Source of the DNA: Dyadobacter endophyticus
GTDB taxonomy: Bacteria; Bacteroidota; Bacteroidia; Cytophagales; Spirosomataceae
Assembly (NCBI RefSeq): GCF_014641595.1
Contig: NZ_BMIA01000001.1
Location: 1,736,426-1,800,425, forward strand
Reading direction: 5' to 3'
DNA: 64,000 bases
The notes beneath the pieces are model-generated. The model did no database searches. It was not told where the DNA came from and worked only from the letters and a program-made list of their open reading frames with translations. Below are positions 7,762 to 17,271 of this stretch, in pieces (the first letter of the stretch is position 1; each line of letters opens with the position of its first letter). Made by a program: the position numbers and the translations under genes.

Positions 7762-8573
7762 CTGATCTTCTGGTAAATGTTCAACGTGCTATCGATCACT
7801 TTGAAGTTTTCTTCCAGACCCGAGTAGCGCAGCGTTTCGCGCTTTCCGAGGCAAAGAAAACCCAACATGCTGAGACTGTCATACAAAAGCCGGAATACTT
7901 TTTGCCGGAGTTCCAGGGTAAAGTAGATCATCACATTCCGGCAGCTCACAAACTGGAACTCGTTGAACACACCGTCGCCGGTGAGGTCGTGCATTGAAAA
8001 AACAATGTTACGACGCAATTCGGGCAATATGACCGCCTTATTGTACGCAACATGGTAGTAGTCCGACAGCGAATGTTTGCCACCGGCCGCCAGATAACTT
8101 TCCGAGAACGCCCGCACATTTCCGAGCGTGAATACCCCCTCGCGCGCGGCCGTAAGCGCCTTATTGCTCAGGTCCGTCGCGTATATGAGCGAGCGGCCCA
8201 GGAAACCGGCCTCTTTGAGAAAAATAGCCAGCGAATAGGCCTCCTCGCCCGATGCGCAACCCGCCACCCAGAAACGCAGAGTAGGATACGATTCGAGATA
8301 GGTAAATACCTCCGTGCTCACTTTCATAAAGAAGTCGGCGTCACGGAACATTTCCGAGTAGTTAACCGTCAGCTCCTGGATCAGGCCGTAGACGACGCTC
8401 CCGCCCTGTTCGATGTGCAGAAGCAGCTCGGGGAACTCCATTTTGTGGGTAGTCAGATACCTGCTGGCCCGCCGCAGCAACGACGGCCTCGCATAGCCCG
8501 AAAAGTCGAACCCGGATATTTCCCTGATCCGCGCGATGAGCACTTCCAATTGCGGATATTCTATCAATACCAT
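7758..8573 (-). CDS. cheR: CheR-type protein-glutamate methyltransferase
   Basis: The 271-residue protein has the CheR N-terminal helical domain (about 1-75) and the SAM-binding domain, with VAGCASGEEAYSLAIFL (motif I) and FVSCRNVMIYF (the conserved NVxIYF segment). It would methylate glutamate residues of a signalling protein using S-adenosylmethionine. It lies four bases after the large kinase and overlaps cheB by four bases. In many bacteria such CheB/CheR pairs are fused or linked to PAS kinases rather than to chemotaxis; this operon fits that type. Confidence 0.93.
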   Translation of the reverse strand: MVLIEYPQLEVLIARIREISGFDFSGYARPSLLRRASRYLTTHKMEFPELLLHIEQGGSVVYGLIQELTVNYSEMFRDADFFMKVSTEVFTYLESYPTLRFWVAGCASGEEAYSLAIFLKEAGFLGRSLIYATDLSNKALTAAREGVFTLGNVRAFSESYLAAGGKHSLSDYYHVAYNKAVILPELRRNIVFSMHDLTGDGVFNEFQFVSCRNVMIYFTLELRQKVFRLLYDSLSMLGFLCLGKRETLRYSGLEENFKVIDSTLNIYQKIR

Positions 8574-8577
8574 TCCC

Positions 8578-11500
8578 CTAGGCGTGTAACCAGACCTTGA
8601 TCAGCGAGAGCAGCTTATCAACATCCACAGGTTTTGAAATATAATCGTTGGCACCGGCTTCGAGGCATTGCTCACGGTCGCCCTGCATAGCTTTGGCGGT
8701 CACGGCAATAATGGGAATGTTGGACCATCTGGGCACCTGCCTGATCCGGCGCGTCGCTTCGATACCGTCCATTTCGGGCATCATCACATCCATCAATATC
8801 AGTTCTATCTCCGGATTGTCTTCCAGCTTATTAATAGCCTCTTTACCGTTCGTAGCGATTTCAATACTGAAACCGGCGTCTTCCAGCACGGCGCTCAATG
8901 CGAAGATATTGCGCATATCGTCGTCAGCGAGCAACAGTTTTTTTCCTGCAAAGTGCTGTTCTGCATTCACGACCGCATTGCTGAACGACTCCCCCGCTAC
9001 CTCCGGCTCTTGCGTTCTGGGCTGGATCTTTTTGAGGAACAGTTTCACCTCGTCGAGCAACCGTTCGTTGGACTTTTTCGTTTTGATCACCACCGGGTGC
9101 GCATATTTCATCACACGTCCCAGATCAGCCTGCGTAAGGTCCTCTGCGGTATTCACCACCACAGGTAGTTCGTTCCATTGCGGGTTCTCTTTGATTTTGT
9201 CCAAAAGATCCAATCCGTTCATGTCCGCCAACCTTACATCGAGAATAATGCCGTCCACCCGGTCGGATTCGAGCATATGCAGCGCCTCGGCGGCCGAATA
9301 GGCGTATAGCACGAAAATATTATTGCCCGAGAGGAAATCGCCCAGGTATTTACTCTGGAAAGCATCGTCTTCAATAAGCAGGATGCGCTGCCGGTCCAGG
9401 TCTTTGCCTTGCAGTTTTAATGCCGTAAATATCTGCTGGGCCGACCGCTCGTCTACCGGTTTTTGCATGAAACCGATCGCGCCGTTTCTGACCATCTCAT
9501 CATCGAAAAAATCGCCCGATGACACCGTGTGCACAGGGATCAGCCGCGTGCGCGTATCACTTTTCAACGCTTTCAAAACCTCTTCGCCCGGTATATCCGG
9601 CAAATGCATGTCCAGGATGATTGCAGTTGGGCTGAATGTGCTTACCATCTCCAGCGCCTCGCGACCATTTGCCGCAATTTGCACGGCAAAACCGCTGCCC
9701 TGCGCTTTCGCGGCCATATCCGCTGCGAAAACGGCATCGTCTTCGATGAGCAGCAGACGGCGCGCTTTGCCGTTCTCTGATGGCGACGGCCTGTAAGCAG
9801 GGCCTTCCGTTACAGCCGGTTCAACAACCACTTCCTGCCGATCGCCAGCCGGTTGCTCGTCCGATTCGGTCAGGTAAGGTATTTTTAATGTAAATACAGA
9901 GCCTTCTCCCGGAACACTCCTCAACGAGATCGACCCGCTGAAGAGGGCCGCAAGCTCGCGACTGATCGATAACCCCAGTCCGGTCCCCCCGAATTTGCGG
10001 CTTGTGGAACCATCGGCTTGCTGGAACGCTTCGAATATCGACGCCTGTTTATCGAGCGGTATCCCAATGCCGGTGTCCGCCACTTCGAAATGCAGCTGAT
10101 CACCCTCTTTTGAAATCGTAAGGGAAACCTTGCCGGGCGCGGAGGTGAATTTGACTGCGTTGGAGATCAGGTTGCGCAGGATTTGCAAAAGACGGGTATG
10201 GTCTGTAAAAAGCATTTCAGGGCACGATCCGGCCTTGGTTATCTGCAATACAAGGCCTTTGTTCTCGGCCACTTTCTGGAAGGTGTTTTTAACCTCCGCG
10301 AGGACGGATTCCGCGCTGATTTGCTCATGAATCAGTTCGATCTTTCCGGCCTCCACCTTCGCCAGATCCAGAATATCGTTGATCAAGGTCAGCAGATCGT
10401 TCCCGGAATTATAAATTACCGAGGCATAACGCTGCTCTTCATCGTTCAATCTGGCCCCTTTATTTTCGCCCAGAATGCGTGACAAAATCAGGATGCTGTT
10501 CAGCGGCGTGCGCAATTCGTGGCTCATATTGGCCAAAAATTCACTTTTGAATCTTCCGCTCCTTTCCAGCTCGTCGGCCTTGTTCTGGATCTGGTCGCGC
10601 GCCTCCTCGATCGTCCGCTTCTGTTCTTCGAGCATGAATGCCTTTTCTTCCAGCTCGGTATTAATCTGCTTCAGTTCTTCCTGCTGGACGCGCAACTCTT
10701 CCTCCGAAACTTGTAACAGCGACGTTTGCCGCGTCAGTTCTTCGTTCGTTACGCGTAATTCCTCTTGCTGGCTTTCCAGTTCCTCCGCCTGCAACTGCGT
10801 TTTTTCGAGCAATTCACCGGCAATCTCACGCGCGCGGGCAGCCATAATGGCCACCGCCACGTTGTCCGAGATCATGTCGAGTAATTTGGTCGCTTTGGCC
10901 CCCGGCTCTTTTAAATAACCGATCTCGATAAGCGCCGCTGTTTGCCCTTCGAAAGCAATGTTTTTCAATAACACCACCCCCGGCGCCGAGCTCCCCGTAG
11001 CCGTTTTAACCTGCATATAGCCAGCGGAGACATCCAGCCGCTTCATATTCTCCTTCGACACAGCAAACTGCCCGAGTATCCCTTCTCCAAATGGTATAAA
11101 CGAAGGCGCCGCTTCCGAAATACCATACGTAGCCGATCTTTCGAGCACCTCGCCCGAACGTGTCACGAGGTACATCGCCGATACATGAGATTCTGTTACT
11201 TCTGCCAGTTTGCTCAGCAATCTTTCTGATAGTTGGGTCAGTGTAGGTTCCCCGCGGACCGCGCTGGACACTTCCATAGCCGCGTTCAATATCCAGTTCT
11301 TCTCCTGGTCTTCCAGGCCCAGTTGCTCCAACCTTTTATTCGCCAACTGTGTAGCCTGCTCACTGGCAACCTGGGCCAGGTAAGTCTTGCGGATGAGGTA
11401 ATAGAGTAAGAGGATCACGAGGAAAAACAGCGCCGAACCCATCACAATATACTGCTTGGCGCGCGCAGAGCTCATCGACGCAAGTTGCTCGCGTTCAGTC

Positions 11501-12003
11501 AGTAGCCCCTCCTCCACATTTTCGATGCGGCGAAAGCTGAATTCGATTTTTAGGGAAACATCCTTCCCCTGCAACACGATCCGCTGGATCGTATCGATAC
11601 TGTACTTTTCCGTTTTCAGTATTTCGTATTGCCGACTCATTATCCCCACCCGGTTCTCGAGCAGAACGGACAGCGAGTCCACCCGGGCGCTTTGTGCCTT
11701 GTTGTCTTTCACGAGCTTACGCAATGTCCCGACGTCGTCCCAAATGTCGCGCGAAGCTTCCAGATAAACTGTTTCGAAGGTTTTATTGCCTGTGATCGCG
11801 AAACCACGGACATTCGCTTCTGCTGTCAGCAGACGGTTTTTAACGGCGGTAGAAACCCGCATTACCTCCCGTGTGTGATCCACCCAGGCGGTATTTTCCT
11901 GCTGGATCAGGATTGCATTGTAGGACACATAGCCTACTGCGAGCACTAATAGAATTGAAAATGAGATTCCAAGTAAAACCTGGCGCTGAAATGTGAGATG
12001 CAT
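8578..12003 (-). CDS. Large membrane hybrid histidine kinase (CHASE3-GAF-HisKA-HATPase-REC-REC-REC)
   Basis: The 1141-residue protein has two membrane segments (about 10-30 and 186-206) around a CHASE3-like sensor domain, then a GAF domain (about 240-390), a long coiled coil rich in E, Q and L (about 395-490), HisKA (EFLANMSHELRTPLNSIL), HATPase (GTGLGLSISREL) and three receivers (IILDMHLPDIPG, IILDVRLADMNG, ILMDVMMPEMDG), all with the acceptor Asp. It is first in the operon with cheR, cheB and a second hybrid kinase. The coiled coil resembles that of CheB-CheR-PAS fusion kinases. Signal and output are unknown. Confidence 0.94.
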   Translation of the reverse strand: MHLTFQRQVLLGISFSILLVLAVGYVSYNAILIQQENTAWVDHTREVMRVSTAVKNRLLTAEANVRGFAITGNKTFETVYLEASRDIWDDVGTLRKLVKDNKAQSARVDSLSVLLENRVGIMSRQYEILKTEKYSIDTIQRIVLQGKDVSLKIEFSFRRIENVEEGLLTEREQLASMSSARAKQYIVMGSALFFLVILLLYYLIRKTYLAQVASEQATQLANKRLEQLGLEDQEKNWILNAAMEVSSAVRGEPTLTQLSERLLSKLAEVTESHVSAMYLVTRSGEVLERSATYGISEAAPSFIPFGEGILGQFAVSKENMKRLDVSAGYMQVKTATGSSAPGVVLLKNIAFEGQTAALIEIGYLKEPGAKATKLLDMISDNVAVAIMAARAREIAGELLEKTQLQAEELESQQEELRVTNEELTRQTSLLQVSEEELRVQQEELKQINTELEEKAFMLEEQKRTIEEARDQIQNKADELERSGRFKSEFLANMSHELRTPLNSILILSRILGENKGARLNDEEQRYASVIYNSGNDLLTLINDILDLAKVEAGKIELIHEQISAESVLAEVKNTFQKVAENKGLVLQITKAGSCPEMLFTDHTRLLQILRNLISNAVKFTSAPGKVSLTISKEGDQLHFEVADTGIGIPLDKQASIFEAFQQADGSTSRKFGGTGLGLSISRELAALFSGSISLRSVPGEGSVFTLKIPYLTESDEQPAGDRQEVVVEPAVTEGPAYRPSPSENGKARRLLLIEDDAVFAADMAAKAQGSGFAVQIAANGREALEMVSTFSPTAIILDMHLPDIPGEEVLKALKSDTRTRLIPVHTVSSGDFFDDEMVRNGAIGFMQKPVDERSAQQIFTALKLQGKDLDRQRILLIEDDAFQSKYLGDFLSGNNIFVLYAYSAAEALHMLESDRVDGIILDVRLADMNGLDLLDKIKENPQWNELPVVVNTAEDLTQADLGRVMKYAHPVVIKTKKSNERLLDEVKLFLKKIQPRTQEPEVAGESFSNAVVNAEQHFAGKKLLLADDDMRNIFALSAVLEDAGFSIEIATNGKEAINKLEDNPEIELILMDVMMPEMDGIEATRRIRQVPRWSNIPIIAVTAKAMQGDREQCLEAGANDYISKPVDVDKLLSLIKVWLHA

Positions 12004-12058
12004 AAACGTTGAATAGCGCGTAGAACTAGTACTAAATGTCTATTTGGGGATTAATTGG

Positions 12059-12084
12059 AAAAATAATGCATTTTGGGCGCATTA
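12059..12084 (-). terminator. Likely terminator of the helicase gene
   Basis: On the - strand TAATGC...GCATTA (12064-12069 with 12079-12084) is followed by five T (12059-12063). The stem is short and AT-rich, so the call is moderate. It lies about 60 bases beyond the stop at 12143. An overlapping GGGC/GCCC stem followed by T on the + strand could act in the other direction. Confidence 0.5.
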
Positions 12085-12142
12085 TGGCCCTTTTTGTTGG
12101 AATTTTAACCGCGTTCAATTTCAATTAGGTTAAATACTTCTA

Positions 12143-15100
12143 CTATTCTACCCATTCCGTGAGTTCATCTTCCAGGGTGATCAGCACCCCTCTCGATTGC
12201 TTCCCGCTCTCTGTGAAGGTCCTTATCAGCTTCTTTAAATGCCTGCGAGGCTCGTCGGCGCTGTTCCCGCCTACGAACGACATGAAGATATACCCGCCGT
12301 CGGGCCGCTGAACGAGCCTGTCTATGTGCAGCATTTTACCTCCCGGAACCAATAGTTCTCTGTTGATTTGAATATGGTTTTCGTCTTGGTAAAGCGCTTG
12401 CAATGAAGGATCCTGCAAGAGCGAAAGTGTCAGGTCTTCAATCTCCCGGGTTTCCTTCCGGGTAAAAATCCCCTCGCCCACTAGCTTTTCCAACGCCTCG
12501 GGCAGATCCGAAATGGTTCTCAGCCTCGTTAGCAGGTACCGCATTTTTTGCAGCCTGTCGTGGCGCGGCTCGAACGTCTGCACGTCGAAAATACGGTCGG
12601 CCATCCGGCGCAGGCGCAGCGATTCTGTGCGGTCGTTGCTCAATATGTTGTTCAACACAAAAGGACTCGTCCCCCCGCTCACATGCGCATGTCTGAGCAC
12701 TCCTGAGCCTTCCGCCGCCGGGTCGCCGGCCGCCGGCATGCCGGAAATCACATATTGGGAAATGGTCTCGTCCCAGGCAGGCGTGACGCCTTCCTGGTTC
12801 AGGTAGTCGCGCAGCCAGTGGTTGATCTGCTGTCCCGACTCCCAACGGCGTTCGCGCTTCGCCAGCACATAAAGCCGCTGTACAGGCCGCGTGAATGCGA
12901 CGTAAAGCAGGTTCAGGTTCTCGATCAGCGTCCGCATCCGTTCTTCCCGGTACTGCTCGCCTACCACCGTATTTTCAAGCTCTTTCACCACGGAAACCAT
13001 CGAGCTCCTCAGTTTGGCATTCGTATAATGGGGCTTATCTTCCAGCCGGATCTCTTGATAGTCAACCTCATCCATATCGACCCAAAGCCGGTCGAGGCGC
13101 GCATTGGGCGTCACTTTCCATTGGGCATAGGGAATGATCACCACTGGATATTCCAATCCTTTTGATTTGTGAATGGTAGTAATGCGGATTGCATCCGTGC
13201 CTTCGGGTACCGTAATCGAAAACTTGTATCTGGCTGATTCCCAATAGTTCAGAAAATCGCCGAGGTGATTACTCTTCCGGTTACCAAATTCCAGCACCAC
13301 ATCCAGGAAGCGGAACAGGTATTCGCTTTCGAGTTGTTGTTTGAAAAGGCCAAATTGCTGCATCAGCAATTCCGTGAGCTCAAACACCGACACCTGCCGC
13401 ATTTTGAATGAGGTAATGCCAATATCCCATTTCCTGAAATATTCGAGGAAACTGTCGAGGCCTCGCGCTTCACAAAGCACCCTGATCTCCTCGTACTCAT
13501 GCGGGGCCGGGTTCTGCCGGCGTATCACCTGGTGGAACAAATATGCCGCTTCGTATCGTGCAAGCCGGTGATCCGAACTGTGGAGCACCTTCATGAACGA
13601 GATAATGAAATGCACGGATCGCGAGTAGGCCAGCGACAATGCGTCGTCGGAAATGAGCGGGAAGCCGGCCTCCTTCAGCGTATTGGCCAGGGTGGTGGCT
13701 TCTTTTTTCTTTCTGCATAAAATGGCTATGTCCCGCCAGTGATAGCCTTCTTTCCGAAGCCCGCTCACAAGTTCGAACCCGCGCCGGGAGATCGGGTCCG
13801 AAGAGGATTCCCCGGCACCTTCTTCGGTGGCTTCATTCATCTCCAGAAACTCGATTTCCACATGGCCGCCTTCGCTCACGCCCTCGGGTATTTCCTGGCT
13901 GAAATGCTCGTCGTACACTTCGCGTATCAGCGGATATTCGTCGCCCAGCGAATCGGCGATGAATGCGAAAAACCGGTTGTTGAACTCGGTAACCTCCCGG
14001 AAGCTACGCCGATTGGTTTTGAGGTGATTGATATGCAGATAGTTGTCCAGTGCAAACAGCCGTTCTTCGTTGAACGGGCTATTCCCGAGAATGCTTCCCA
14101 GCCGCATTACCTGGTTTTGCGCCAGATGCAATATCAGATCCATATCCCCACCCCGGAAACGGTAGATCGATTGCTTCGCATCACCCACGATCAGATTGAA
14201 AAATCCGCTCGACAATGCATTCTCGATCAACGGCAGCAGGTTTGCGAATTGCAGCTTGGAAGTATCCTGAAACTCGTCGACCAGAATGTGGTTATATTTT
14301 TCTCCTAACCGCTCAAAAATAAACGGTACCGGTTCCCGCGCGACGATGTCGACGATCTTCCGGTTGAAATCAGAAATATGAACCTGGTTGTTCTGTTTGA
14401 GCAATGCGTCAAATTCTTTCCTGATTTCGCCCAGGAGCGACAGGTTGTAAATATGCCTGTCGAGCTGGTTGTAAAGGGTAATCTTCCCGGTTTCCACCGA
14501 GCGTATATTTTCAATCTGATGGAAATAGTTTTCCAAATCAATGCGGAGGCGTTCTATTTCGTCCCGGATCGGTGCCGGCGTTTTGGCACCATACCACACA
14601 CCTTCTCCGATGGTTTTGTAAACGTAAGAATTGGGCTCCATCCAGAGTTTTTTACCTTCGGCGCGGTCTCTGAAATAGCCGTAAATGCCTCTGCCACTCT
14701 GGTGGAAGTCTTTTTCACTCAAATAGGTAGATTGAATGAGTTCAAATGCATTTTTCGCGTCCCTGGTCATCATTTCCTCCCGCCCACGTACGAAATCGCG
14801 CATTTGCTTACGCACAATAATCCAGTCCTCCATTTTCAGGTCCTCAACGCGCTTCATCTGCAAGTAACTCTGCTCGCTCAGCAAAGTACCCGCCGTGTCG
14901 CGGATCTGCATCGGCAATGCGCCCCAGTTTTTGCCTTCCTCGGCATTCTCACGGTAATATTTCTCGACAATATCGGTCAGTACCTCCTCGCCCTCCTGCC
15001 CGATCCTGGCCAGTAGCCTGTCCACCGCGTCGTCGAGCAGGTCGCCGTCGAGTTGTGTTTCAAATACAAACGGAATGCCCAGCTCGTCCGTAAAACTGCT

Positions 15101-15493
15101 GATGAGCCGCTGCGTGAACTTGTCGATCGTCATCACCGAGAAGTCGGAATAGCGGTGCAGGATTTGCCCGAAAACCATTTGCGCACGGGCGGCTATCAAT
15201 TGGCATGCTCCCGTGAAAAGCCCTGTATCGTGTTCGGTATCAGGGTACATTTCTACTACCACGTCGCGCATCATCGGGTGCGGCTTCGTGTCGGTTTCGG
15301 TATATGCCGAGAATGTGCGGAGCATCAGCAGAATGCGGTCCTTCATTTCATTGGCCGCCGCATTGGTGAATGTCACAGCCAGAATATGCCTGAAATACAA
15401 CTCCGAATTGGAATGCAGGGCTAGTTTGAGGTATTCTTTGGTGAGGGTGTAAGTTTTCCCCGACCCTGCCGATGAACTGTAAACTTTAAACAC
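12143..15493 (-). CDS. AddA/RecB-like UvrD-family helicase, nuclease motif degenerate
   Basis: The 1116-residue protein is an SF1A helicase of the AddA/RecB type used in double-strand break repair. Helicase motifs are intact: SSAGSGKTYTLT (Walker A, K13), HILVDEFQDTSKL, LIVGDAKQSIYRFRGGD, TTIHKSKGLEYPVVI and LLYVAFTRPVQRL. The C-terminal end keeps the shape of the PD-(D/E)xK nuclease domain (HIDRLV at about 1056-1061) but where the family has a D-x-K strand the protein has M1071-S-F1073. The nuclease is therefore probably inactive. No AddB-like partner is in the window. It stands as a single gene. Confidence 0.9.
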   Translation of the reverse strand: MFKVYSSSAGSGKTYTLTKEYLKLALHSNSELYFRHILAVTFTNAAANEMKDRILLMLRTFSAYTETDTKPHPMMRDVVVEMYPDTEHDTGLFTGACQLIAARAQMVFGQILHRYSDFSVMTIDKFTQRLISSFTDELGIPFVFETQLDGDLLDDAVDRLLARIGQEGEEVLTDIVEKYYRENAEEGKNWGALPMQIRDTAGTLLSEQSYLQMKRVEDLKMEDWIIVRKQMRDFVRGREEMMTRDAKNAFELIQSTYLSEKDFHQSGRGIYGYFRDRAEGKKLWMEPNSYVYKTIGEGVWYGAKTPAPIRDEIERLRIDLENYFHQIENIRSVETGKITLYNQLDRHIYNLSLLGEIRKEFDALLKQNNQVHISDFNRKIVDIVAREPVPFIFERLGEKYNHILVDEFQDTSKLQFANLLPLIENALSSGFFNLIVGDAKQSIYRFRGGDMDLILHLAQNQVMRLGSILGNSPFNEERLFALDNYLHINHLKTNRRSFREVTEFNNRFFAFIADSLGDEYPLIREVYDEHFSQEIPEGVSEGGHVEIEFLEMNEATEEGAGESSSDPISRRGFELVSGLRKEGYHWRDIAILCRKKKEATTLANTLKEAGFPLISDDALSLAYSRSVHFIISFMKVLHSSDHRLARYEAAYLFHQVIRRQNPAPHEYEEIRVLCEARGLDSFLEYFRKWDIGITSFKMRQVSVFELTELLMQQFGLFKQQLESEYLFRFLDVVLEFGNRKSNHLGDFLNYWESARYKFSITVPEGTDAIRITTIHKSKGLEYPVVIIPYAQWKVTPNARLDRLWVDMDEVDYQEIRLEDKPHYTNAKLRSSMVSVVKELENTVVGEQYREERMRTLIENLNLLYVAFTRPVQRLYVLAKRERRWESGQQINHWLRDYLNQEGVTPAWDETISQYVISGMPAAGDPAAEGSGVLRHAHVSGGTSPFVLNNILSNDRTESLRLRRMADRIFDVQTFEPRHDRLQKMRYLLTRLRTISDLPEALEKLVGEGIFTRKETREIEDLTLSLLQDPSLQALYQDENHIQINRELLVPGGKMLHIDRLVQRPDGGYIFMSFVGGNSADEPRRHLKKLIRTFTESGKQSRGVLITLEDELTEWVE

Positions 15494-15548
15494 TTTGCGC
15501 CGGTAAATAGGTGAAGCGAGTCGAAACTGCGCATCAAATTAAACAAAA

Positions 15549-15570
15549 AAAGCAGGCGTAAACCTGCTTT
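15549..15570. terminator. Bidirectional terminator
   Basis: AAAGCAGG...CCTGCTTT forms an 8-bp stem (15549-15556 with 15563-15570), with an A-run on the left and T on the right. On the - strand it ends the outer-membrane protein gene that stops at 15595. Confidence 0.8.
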
Positions 15571-15594
15571 TCGTATGCTTGAAAGAAGTATTTC

Positions 15595-16116
15595 TCAAAG
15601 ATTGAAGCGGAGACCGGCCGAAATATTGGGACTGAAGAAGAAAGGCTTTCTCAACAGTTCCACGTACGTTCCTCCTTCCAGAAACACGGAAATACGGTTA
15701 TCGGGAATGTAATATTCAAAACCACCCAACACCGAGCCGCCTAGGGTAAGGTTCTTTTCATAATCGCCGTTCAGTCGTTTCGGGTATGAACGGCGGTTGT
15801 TGATCTGCCCGCCAAGGCCATAATATACATGCACCGCTTCCGAGTTGAACAATGGCGTGTGCCATAAATAATGCATTTGGAGCGAAAGGCCGGTGTTTTT
15901 GTAAAGTCCGTTGTCGCCGCGGTACTTGCGGTCGTTGCCCAGAATGCCGCCATAAGTGCCGATTGTGACGTCGATGGCGTGGATGTTGTTGAAATACTTG
16001 CGGATGTTAACGCCGGTGGGTTCACCGAGTTTGAAACCTACCGCCCAGTTGTCGTATTGGGCGTGCGCCATTCCGAAGCAAAGTGCGCAAATAAAAGTTA
16101 AGGCTAATTTCTTCAT
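15595..16116 (-). CDS. Small outer-membrane beta-barrel protein
   Basis: The 173-residue product has a clear signal peptide (MKKLALTFICALCFGMAHA, then QYDNW). The mature part has alternating aromatic/hydrophobic beta strands (AVGFKLGEPTGVNIRKYF, LSLQMHYLWHTPL, VYYGLGGQI, GGFEYYIP, VFLEGGTYVEL) and ends with F-N-L, as expected for an 8-strand barrel in the outer membrane. Its role is unknown. It lies 45 bases downstream of hisC on the same strand but has its own terminator, and need not be related to histidine synthesis. Confidence 0.82.
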   Translation of the reverse strand: MKKLALTFICALCFGMAHAQYDNWAVGFKLGEPTGVNIRKYFNNIHAIDVTIGTYGGILGNDRKYRGDNGLYKNTGLSLQMHYLWHTPLFNSEAVHVYYGLGGQINNRRSYPKRLNGDYEKNLTLGGSVLGGFEYYIPDNRISVFLEGGTYVELLRKPFFFSPNISAGLRFNL

Positions 16117-16161
16117 AGTTAATTAAATCGGGGAAATGTTCCGGGAACGCTGATATACCAG

Positions 16162-17235
16162 CTATGCAATAACGTTCCTGGGCTGGAATTTCTTTAATGA
16201 TTCGATCAAAACTTCGTTTTCTTCTTTTGTCCCTACGGTAATCCGGAGGCATCCCTCGCATAAATGCACGCGCGAACGGTCGCGCACAATGATCGTTTCA
16301 CGGATCAAATAATCCATTACGGCCTTCGCTTCCTCGAACTGCACGAGCAGGAAGTTGGCGTCCGTGGGGTGAATTTTGACCACAATCGGCAGGCTTTGCA
16401 GCATTTCGGTCAACGCGTCTCGTTGCTGGAGAATGTCGGCCACCATTTTGTCCTTCTTCTCGATGCCATTCAACCCTTCCAGTAACGCCTGCTGCGCGGG
16501 CAAACTGATGTTGTAGGGTGGTTTGATCTTGTTCAGAATGCGGATCAGTTCAGGTGAAGCAAAACACATGCCTACACGGATGCCCGCAAGGCCCCACGCT
16601 TTGGAGAATGTCTGCAATACGACCAGGTTGGGGTATTTGTCCAGATGCCCGATCCACGAAGGCTCGTTGGTGAAATCAATATAAGCCTCATCTACCACTA
16701 CCAGACCGCTGAAATTTTCGAGAATGGTTTGGATGGCATCGTGCTGCATCACATTGCCCGTCGGGTTGTTAGGCGAGCAGATCCAGATGATCTTTGTCAA
16801 AGGCGTTACCGCATTCAGAACGGCCTCTGTATCGATTTGGTAGTCATTGGTAAGCGAGACCTTATCGATCTTCACATCATGGATCGAGGCGCTCACTTCA
16901 TACATACCGTACGTCGGCGGCAGAATAATCACACGGTCCTGCCCGGGCGTACACGTAGCGCGCGTGAGCAAATCGATCGGCTCATCGCTTCCGTTCCCTA
17001 GGAAAATACGGTCGGGGCTTACCTGTTTGATCGGGCTCAGTTTCTGCTTGATTTCGGCCTGGTAAGGATCCGGGTAGCGGTTATAGTTCTCGCCGGTCAC
17101 CGAACCGTACGGGTTTTCGTTCGCATCCAGGAATATGCCTACATGCCCGGTATATTCGTCTCTTGCGGATGAATACGGGGCCAGCGTGAGGATGTGCGGG
17201 CGAAGGATTTTGTTTAAATCGAAACTGTTATTCAT
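16162..17235 (-). CDS. hisC: Histidinol-phosphate aminotransferase
   Basis: The 357-residue protein is a class I/II PLP aminotransferase that converts imidazole-acetol phosphate and glutamate to histidinol phosphate. Visible marks are LGNGSDEPIDLL, the CSPNNPTGN segment that binds the cofactor, VVDEAYIDF and the PLP lysine in QTFSKAWGLAGIRVG. It is the last of the his genes here and is separated from hisD by a toxin-antitoxin pair, 36 bases after the RES gene. It may be read from the operon promoter through the inserted pair or from a nearer promoter that I do not see. Confidence 0.96.
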   Translation of the reverse strand: MNNSFDLNKILRPHILTLAPYSSARDEYTGHVGIFLDANENPYGSVTGENYNRYPDPYQAEIKQKLSPIKQVSPDRIFLGNGSDEPIDLLTRATCTPGQDRVIILPPTYGMYEVSASIHDVKIDKVSLTNDYQIDTEAVLNAVTPLTKIIWICSPNNPTGNVMQHDAIQTILENFSGLVVVDEAYIDFTNEPSWIGHLDKYPNLVVLQTFSKAWGLAGIRVGMCFASPELIRILNKIKPPYNISLPAQQALLEGLNGIEKKDKMVADILQQRDALTEMLQSLPIVVKIHPTDANFLLVQFEEAKAVMDYLIRETIIVRDRSRVHLCEGCLRITVGTKEENEVLIESLKKFQPRNVIA

Positions 17236-17271
17236 ACTATCGGAAATTACGGCGATTGCCGTGTGTGGATT

